10,291 nucleotides of DNA from Myxococcales bacterium (GTDB lineage Bacteria > Myxococcota > Polyangia > Fen-1088): the NCBI GenBank assembly GCA_003159055.1, contig PMLH01000401.1, positions 1 through 10,291 on the forward strand, given 5' to 3'. Shown piece by piece: positions 6,287 through 10,291 of this stretch. Within the stretch, counting starts at the first letter, position 1, and every line of letters begins with the position of its first letter. Below the pieces are notes generated by a model. It ran no database searches. It was given only the letters and a program-made list of their open reading frames with translations, and was not told the DNA's origin. A program made the translations under genes and the position numbers.

Positions 6287-6297
6287 CTGCCGCCACC

Positions 6298-7077
6298 ATG
6301 CAACCCAATAGTCTTCGTCGAGGTTCATTGCTCGCTTCTTTCCTTCTGGGAGCCTGCGCGGCCCCGCAGGCGGAAAGGTCCGCCAACCCCGGGCCAACCA
6401 TGCCTTTGATTCCCGCAGCCAGCCCGACTGCTAGCCCACCCTCGACCGAGGCAGCGCCTGCCGTCGCTCGCATCGACGGCCACCCGGTTCTGGCCCGTGA
6501 CCTCGACGCCTACCAAGCCCGATCGGGGCTTGCCCGCGCGGAGGCCCTAGACGATCTGATCGACCTAACCCTGCTGCGAGCCGCCGCCAGTGACAACGGG
6601 ATCAGCTTGGCGCCCGGGGCCCTGGCCCCTGAGGCACGAGCCGCGGCCGAGCTCGCGGTCGCCCGGAAGCTCGCGCTGGACGTTCCCCCAAACGCGCATG
6701 TTCTGCTCGTCAACCACGCGTGGGTGAAGGACGTGAAAGCGAAGAAGGCGCAGGCCGCTCAACGTGCAGCCATCGATCGGTTGCGCCAGCTGGTTGCGGC
6801 CGGGGATACCATTCCATCCGGCTACCCGAAGTTGGGCATTTCCGGGACAGCCTGGCACATTGGCGATCACGAAGAGTACCCCTACGATGTCGTGCCCGCA
6901 GAGGCGCACGATCTTCCACCCGGGGGGCTGTCGCCGGTCGTTCCCGGCGACGGCGGCCTGCACCTCTTCCAGATCATCGACCACAAGCAGGTCCTCCCTG
7001 ATGCTAGCGTCGTTCGCGGGGCCCTCTGCCCGCGCTTGCGTCAGGGAAAAAACATCGAGATTATAGACGCGCACTGA
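6298..7077 (+). CDS. Lipoprotein with divergent parvulin (PpiC/SurA-type) peptidyl-prolyl isomerase domain
   Basis: A 259-residue protein. Residues 1-20 are a lipoprotein signal with a good lipobox, LGAC, and Cys20 as the lipidated residue. Residues 21-55 are a Pro/Ala/Ser linker. Residues about 56-125 resemble the helical SurA N-terminal region (ARIDGHPVLARDLDAYQ). Residues about 130-230 match a parvulin domain: the AHVLLV strand with His134 in the place of the family's HILV histidine, the alpha-helical AAIDRLRQLVAAGD, a Trp-containing GTAWHIG turn, and DLPPGGLSPVVPGDGGLHLFQIID with His222 in the place of the closing His. The Phe of the usual AAF motif is His here, so activity may be weak or lost. 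Role inferred: folding or assembly of envelope proteins, anchored in a membrane. It is close in length to PrsA-type foldases. It starts 129 bp from the divergent Cys-rich gene; the gap holds both promoters. Domain assignment is by motif reading only. Confidence 0.8.
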   Translation: MQPNSLRRGSLLASFLLGACAAPQAERSANPGPTMPLIPAASPTASPPSTEAAPAVARIDGHPVLARDLDAYQARSGLARAEALDDLIDLTLLRAAASDNGISLAPGALAPEARAAAELAVARKLALDVPPNAHVLLVNHAWVKDVKAKKAQAAQRAAIDRLRQLVAAGDTIPSGYPKLGISGTAWHIGDHEEYPYDVVPAEAHDLPPGGLSPVVPGDGGLHLFQIIDHKQVLPDASVVRGALCPRLRQGKNIEIIDAH

Positions 7078-7079
7078 AC

Positions 7080-7146
7080 ACCGACCTCGCGCGGTCCAGT
7101 GCCCCCAGCGGCTCCACCCGCGGGCAACCTACAGGCCGAGGTCGGT
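7080..7146 (+). terminator. Inverted repeat at the convergent gene ends, possible bidirectional terminator
   Basis: ACCGACCTCG at 7080-7089 pairs perfectly with CGAGGTCGGT at 7137-7146. The 47-nt loop contains a CCCGCGGG palindrome at 7117-7124. The left arm follows the lipoprotein stop, and the right arm lies in the last codons of the minus-strand gene. Only three T residues follow the right arm, so an intrinsic terminator is uncertain. Confidence 0.3.
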
Positions 7147-10100
7147 TTGCCCGGCGGCGAGCTCCATCCGTTTCAGGCTGGCCCGAAAACCGCGGCCGTC
7201 GTGCTCGAGGGTGACCACGAACAGCGCCAGCGCCTTGCCCGCAGGGGCGCTGCGCAGGTGGGCCTGGATGGGCTGCTGCTTGCCCGCCGGCAACAGCAGG
7301 GCGGAGAGCCCGACCGCGGCCGCGTCGGTGGCGTCGCCGGCCAGGGGCTCGCCCTTGCCGCCAGCCCGTGTCGTCAAGATGAGATCGGCGGTCAGGTCCT
7401 GCCAAGACAGAATCACCAGGGTGCCCGGGCCTTGGAAAAGCTGCAGCTCGGCTAGGTCGCGGCTCATGCTCTCGGCCAGACGGCGCGCATCGACCTCTTT
7501 CGGCGGCTCGGCCAGCAGGCGCGCCATGAGCGTGGCCGCGGCCAAGCGGGCAAATAGGCGTGGATCGTGCGGCCCCGGACTGCCCGGCGCGCGCGCTACC
7601 TTGCGCACGATACGCAGAGCCTCGTCGGTGCGGCCGGCGCCGCCTGCCGCGGCGGCGAGGCGCAGCTCGGCAATCGGGTTTTCAGGCGCCATCTCGGCCA
7701 GCGTCTGGTACTGCGCGTACGCCAGGTCGTACCAGCCGTGGCCCAGAAACACGTCGCCCAGCAACTGACGGGCGGTCAGGTTGCGCGGATCGAACTCCAC
7801 GATCTCGGAGTAGGTGCGAATCGCCTCGTCAGTCTGGCCGGCATCGGCTTGCAGATCCCCGAGCGCCAGCACCAGGCGCGGGGTCAGCAGGCCGGCGGAC
7901 TTCAGCTTGCGCGAAAACAGCAGGGCCTCGTCCGCCTTCCCGGCCCGCGCCAGCAGCTTCACCAGCCGCACAGAGCCCGCGGGATCGTCGGGCGCACGCG
8001 CCACGTAGTCCTTCAGACGCAAGACCCGCACGTCCAGATTGGCGACGGATGACAGCTCCAGGTCGACCTTGTCCCAGGCCACGCGCGCGCCGAACAGGCG
8101 CTGCTCGATGGCACTCGCCAACGCGTCGCCGGCGTTGCGGCGCAAGAGCACGCGCGCCAGATAGAAGCGCGCCTCGGGCCGCGGGGCCAGGAAGGCAAAG
8201 ACCTCGGCCACCGCTGCCTCGGTCTCGATGTGGTTGGCCAGCAGGCGCAGAAACAGCCCCTCGGACCGCCAGTCGGAAAGCTCACAGGCGGCCATGGCGG
8301 CGCGGTAGCGGTCGGCCAGCTCGCCGGGCGCGGTGGCCGTGCGCAGACGCTTTTCCCACAGCAAGGCGCGCTCGAAAAGGGGCCGCTCGCTGGTGTCGCT
8401 GCACGCCGCCGGGATCACGGCCGCGATGGTGGATGGCCCACGTGCCAATTCTGGCAGCGGCACACCGACGGGGGCGGCCTTCTTGAGGGTCTGGCCTCGC
8501 CCGTGAATTCCATACGATTCTGAAGTGCTCGTCGCTGGGCTGTGCAGGTCGTCAGCTGCGACCGAGGCTCGTCTCTGCCGCTTCCCGTCCTGCGCGACGA
8601 TTCCTCTCAACCCGACGAGCCCACCCAGGCCCGCAAGAGCATCGCCCTCCTCCTCCGCGCGAGCCCCGGGGGGTGGCGCGGGCGGTGCAGCTGGCGCGGG
8701 CGCTGGGGCCGCGGCAGCCACAGGCATCGGTTCCGAGGCCGCCCCCTGGACCATCCGCAACGGTGCTTGCGCCGCCTTCGCTTCTCCTTTGACCTGCATG
8801 GCGACGAAACGATCCTTGTCGGCCGACTCGGATTGCTTTTCCACCAAACGTCCGCTGCCCGGCTGGTGCTTGCGCTCGATCCCTTGTGCCGCATAGGCCT
8901 GCTCGCTTTCGAGGGCGAGGAAGCTCGTGAACGGTGTCATCAGGCCGTAGTCGAGCCCCAGCTTGACCAGGATTCCGCGCTGCTCGTCGGCTCCGCCCAC
9001 CTCGCCCAGGATCTTGTTCATGGCGGCCGCGGCCCAGAAACGCGGCACCAAGGCCGCCACCGATTCCTTTTCTTCCTGCACGCTGTAGCTCTTTTCGAAG
9101 GCCTGTCCCCCGAGGCGGCCCTTCACCTTGACCTTGCTGGGCAGGTCGTGGTGCGAGCGCGCCAGAAGCGTGAGCTCGCCGCCCCATGAAACCTTGCCAT
9201 CGGCCGAGGTGAAGACCTCGTCGAGGCCCGCGCCCGCGTCCAGCTCGAAGTCGGTCACGGTGGGCGTCTTCAGTGCGGCCACCAGTTCAAGGGCGCGACT
9301 GCCCGCCTCCTCGGCAGTGCCCACGCGCAAGCTGCGGCCGCCGCCCGCATGGGCCAGGGCATCGAGGAAACCGTGGTTGGCCTCTCCCCCCACCGCGACG
9401 GTGAAGAGGCGCGCACGCGAGGTAGCCAGGCTGCGCCGCAGGGCCGCCTGCAAGCGCTGGCCGCCGATCTCGCCCGAGGTGGCGAGGCCGTCGCCGATGT
9501 AGATCACGGCGGGCTGTTCGGCGCCGTGCAGGCGGGCCAGGGCAACGTCGAACAGGGCGCCCAGATCGGTCGCGCCGCCCGGCGGGTGCGCGGCAAGCAA
9601 TTCACGCGCCTTGCCCACCTCGGCCTCGGTGGCGGGGGCCAGCCCGGTCGCGGGATGCAGCACCTTGGGACGCACGTCGAGCGCCATCAGGGCAAACCGA
9701 TCGTCGTCGGAAAGGGCGCGCAGGATGGCCTCCGCCGTCGCGACCTCGAGCTGGCGCGTGGAATCGTCGCTGCCGGCCGAGGTGTCCACAACGACCACCA
9801 CCGCGCCGGGCTGCTTCGGGGCAGCAGCGAATTCCAGGTCCGGCACATAGCGGAGCATCACGAAGTCCGCGCTCTCGGCCCCGGCCGAAAAACGCGCCAC
9901 GCGCACCGGGGGTGGCAGGTCGTGCAGCCGCGCCTCGAGCAGGAAGTCAGCCTGCGGGGTGAAGCCCGAGCGGCGCATGGTGACCCTCTCGCCGCCATCC
10001 TCGATACGCGCGTCCTCGAGAGTCGACAGGTCCATGGCCCGGCCGGGCTTGCCAAGATCCACGGTCAGTGAAAACTCGCCGATGCGCACCGGCGGATCGG

Positions 10101-10291
10101 CGCGCATGGGGAAATGGTAGCGCAGTCGACCGTCGGCCAGTGGGAGCATCTGCAGGTAGCGCATGACCACCCGGCGCGTGCCGCCCGCGAGCACCGGGTA
10201 GATGCGCGCGCGGTAGCTGCGGCCGTCGATCCATTCCAGCAGCGCCGGCTCGTAGCCAGCCTGCGCCGCGGCCCCGTACTGGCGCGCGGCC
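7129..10291 (-). CDS. VIT domain, von Willebrand factor A domain and TPR protein, 5'-truncated
   Basis: The frame is open to the right edge (1053 residues visible); the GTG at 10194 is not taken as the start because upstream codons continue the VIT domain (PALLEWIDGRSYRARIYPV). Order from the N-terminus: the second half of a VIT domain (about 9950-10290); a VWA domain (about 9280-9800) with MIDAS-like DTSAG (Asp codon at 9784-9786), GGATDL and IGDG; the post-VWA segment with the family motif LMTPFTSFLALE (about 8908-8945); an Ala/Pro-rich linker (about 8640-8740); a Gly-rich stretch; a helical region; TPR-like repeats (about 7590-7985); and a small C-terminal beta-rich domain. VIT/VWA proteins are usually exported and bind metal and partner proteins; the TPR part suggests a scaffold. 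The missing end should hold an export signal (inference). The second Ser of the DxSxS motif is Gly. The gene converges on the parvulin lipoprotein gene 51 bp away. Exact function unknown. Confidence 0.9.
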   Translation of the reverse strand, partial: AARQYGAAAQAGYEPALLEWIDGRSYRARIYPVLAGGTRRVVMRYLQMLPLADGRLRYHFPMRADPPVRIGEFSLTVDLGKPGRAMDLSTLEDARIEDGGERVTMRRSGFTPQADFLLEARLHDLPPPVRVARFSAGAESADFVMLRYVPDLEFAAAPKQPGAVVVVVDTSAGSDDSTRQLEVATAEAILRALSDDDRFALMALDVRPKVLHPATGLAPATEAEVGKARELLAAHPPGGATDLGALFDVALARLHGAEQPAVIYIGDGLATSGEIGGQRLQAALRRSLATSRARLFTVAVGGEANHGFLDALAHAGGGRSLRVGTAEEAGSRALELVAALKTPTVTDFELDAGAGLDEVFTSADGKVSWGGELTLLARSHHDLPSKVKVKGRLGGQAFEKSYSVQEEKESVAALVPRFWAAAAMNKILGEVGGADEQRGILVKLGLDYGLMTPFTSFLALESEQAYAAQGIERKHQPGSGRLVEKQSESADKDRFVAMQVKGEAKAAQAPLRMVQGAASEPMPVAAAAPAPAPAAPPAPPPGARAEEEGDALAGLGGLVGLRGIVAQDGKRQRRASVAADDLHSPATSTSESYGIHGRGQTLKKAAPVGVPLPELARGPSTIAAVIPAACSDTSERPLFERALLWEKRLRTATAPGELADRYRAAMAACELSDWRSEGLFLRLLANHIETEAAVAEVFAFLAPRPEARFYLARVLLRRNAGDALASAIEQRLFGARVAWDKVDLELSSVANLDVRVLRLKDYVARAPDDPAGSVRLVKLLARAGKADEALLFSRKLKSAGLLTPRLVLALGDLQADAGQTDEAIRTYSEIVEFDPRNLTARQLLGDVFLGHGWYDLAYAQYQTLAEMAPENPIAELRLAAAAGGAGRTDEALRIVRKVARAPGSPGPHDPRLFARLAAATLMARLLAEPPKEVDARRLAESMSRDLAELQLFQGPGTLVILSWQDLTADLILTTRAGGKGEPLAGDATDAAAVGLSALLLPAGKQQPIQAHLRSAPAGKALALFVVTLEHDGRGFRASLKRMELAAGQTDLGL

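Noticed and set aside
8640..8740. Low-complexity GC-rich tract as a possible repeat array
   Set aside because: It encodes an Ala/Pro linker in frame with the VIT/VWA protein; no regular DNA repeat unit or spacer is present.
8542..9189. Plus-strand open frames opposite the VIT/VWA gene, including others at 7211-8486 and 9349-10071
   Set aside because: They mirror a coherent minus-strand coding frame with recognised domains and have Arg/Ala/Pro-biased composition typical of shadow frames.

Overview
The window is high-GC, densely coded DNA. The mix of genes suggests a Myxococcota-like (deltaproteobacterial) genome: a Pknb-type Ser/Thr kinase with a proline-rich tail, two lipoproteins with low-complexity linkers, and a very large VIT/VWA/TPR protein. 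The lineage is inferred from gene style, not from a marker gene. No tRNA, rRNA, CRISPR array or insertion sequence is visible, and no gene-free stretch exceeds 300 bases.

Region 1 (1-3020, + strand) is the 3' end of a membrane-bound group 4 [NiFe]-hydrogenase (Hyf/Hyc-like) operon. It holds the C-terminal part of a HyfF-like proton-translocating membrane subunit, a complete HycE/HyfG-like large subunit (NuoC-like and NuoD-like halves fused, all four Ni-Fe cysteines present), and one polypeptide that joins a HyfH/HycF-like ferredoxin domain to a HyfI/HycG (NuoB-like) small subunit. The genes overlap by 8 bp or lie 19 bp apart. Two features stand out. The large subunit stops exactly at the Arg after which E. 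coli HycE is cleaved, so it has no maturation extension. The fused ferredoxin domain has lost the cysteines of one of its two 4Fe-4S clusters in a coordinated way while keeping all four of the other.

Region 2 (3021-5426, + strand) holds an inositol-monophosphatase-family enzyme with its own extended -10 promoter placed almost on its start codon, then a membrane-anchored Ser/Thr protein kinase behind a TTGGCG/TACAAT-like promoter.

Region 3 (5434-7077) is a divergent pair of probable lipoproteins. The minus-strand gene encodes a small exported protein with three six-cysteine repeats; the plus-strand gene encodes a lipoprotein with a divergent parvulin (PpiC/SurA-type) domain. The minus-strand gene ends 7 bp from the kinase stop codon.

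Region 4 (7129-10291, - strand) is most of a large VIT + von Willebrand factor A + TPR protein, whose N-terminus lies beyond the right edge. It converges on the parvulin lipoprotein gene, and a 10-bp inverted repeat spans the junction.

Only the hydrogenase genes form an evident functional unit. The other genes are linked by envelope themes (signalling kinase, lipoproteins, surface or secreted VIT/VWA protein), not by a demonstrated pathway.
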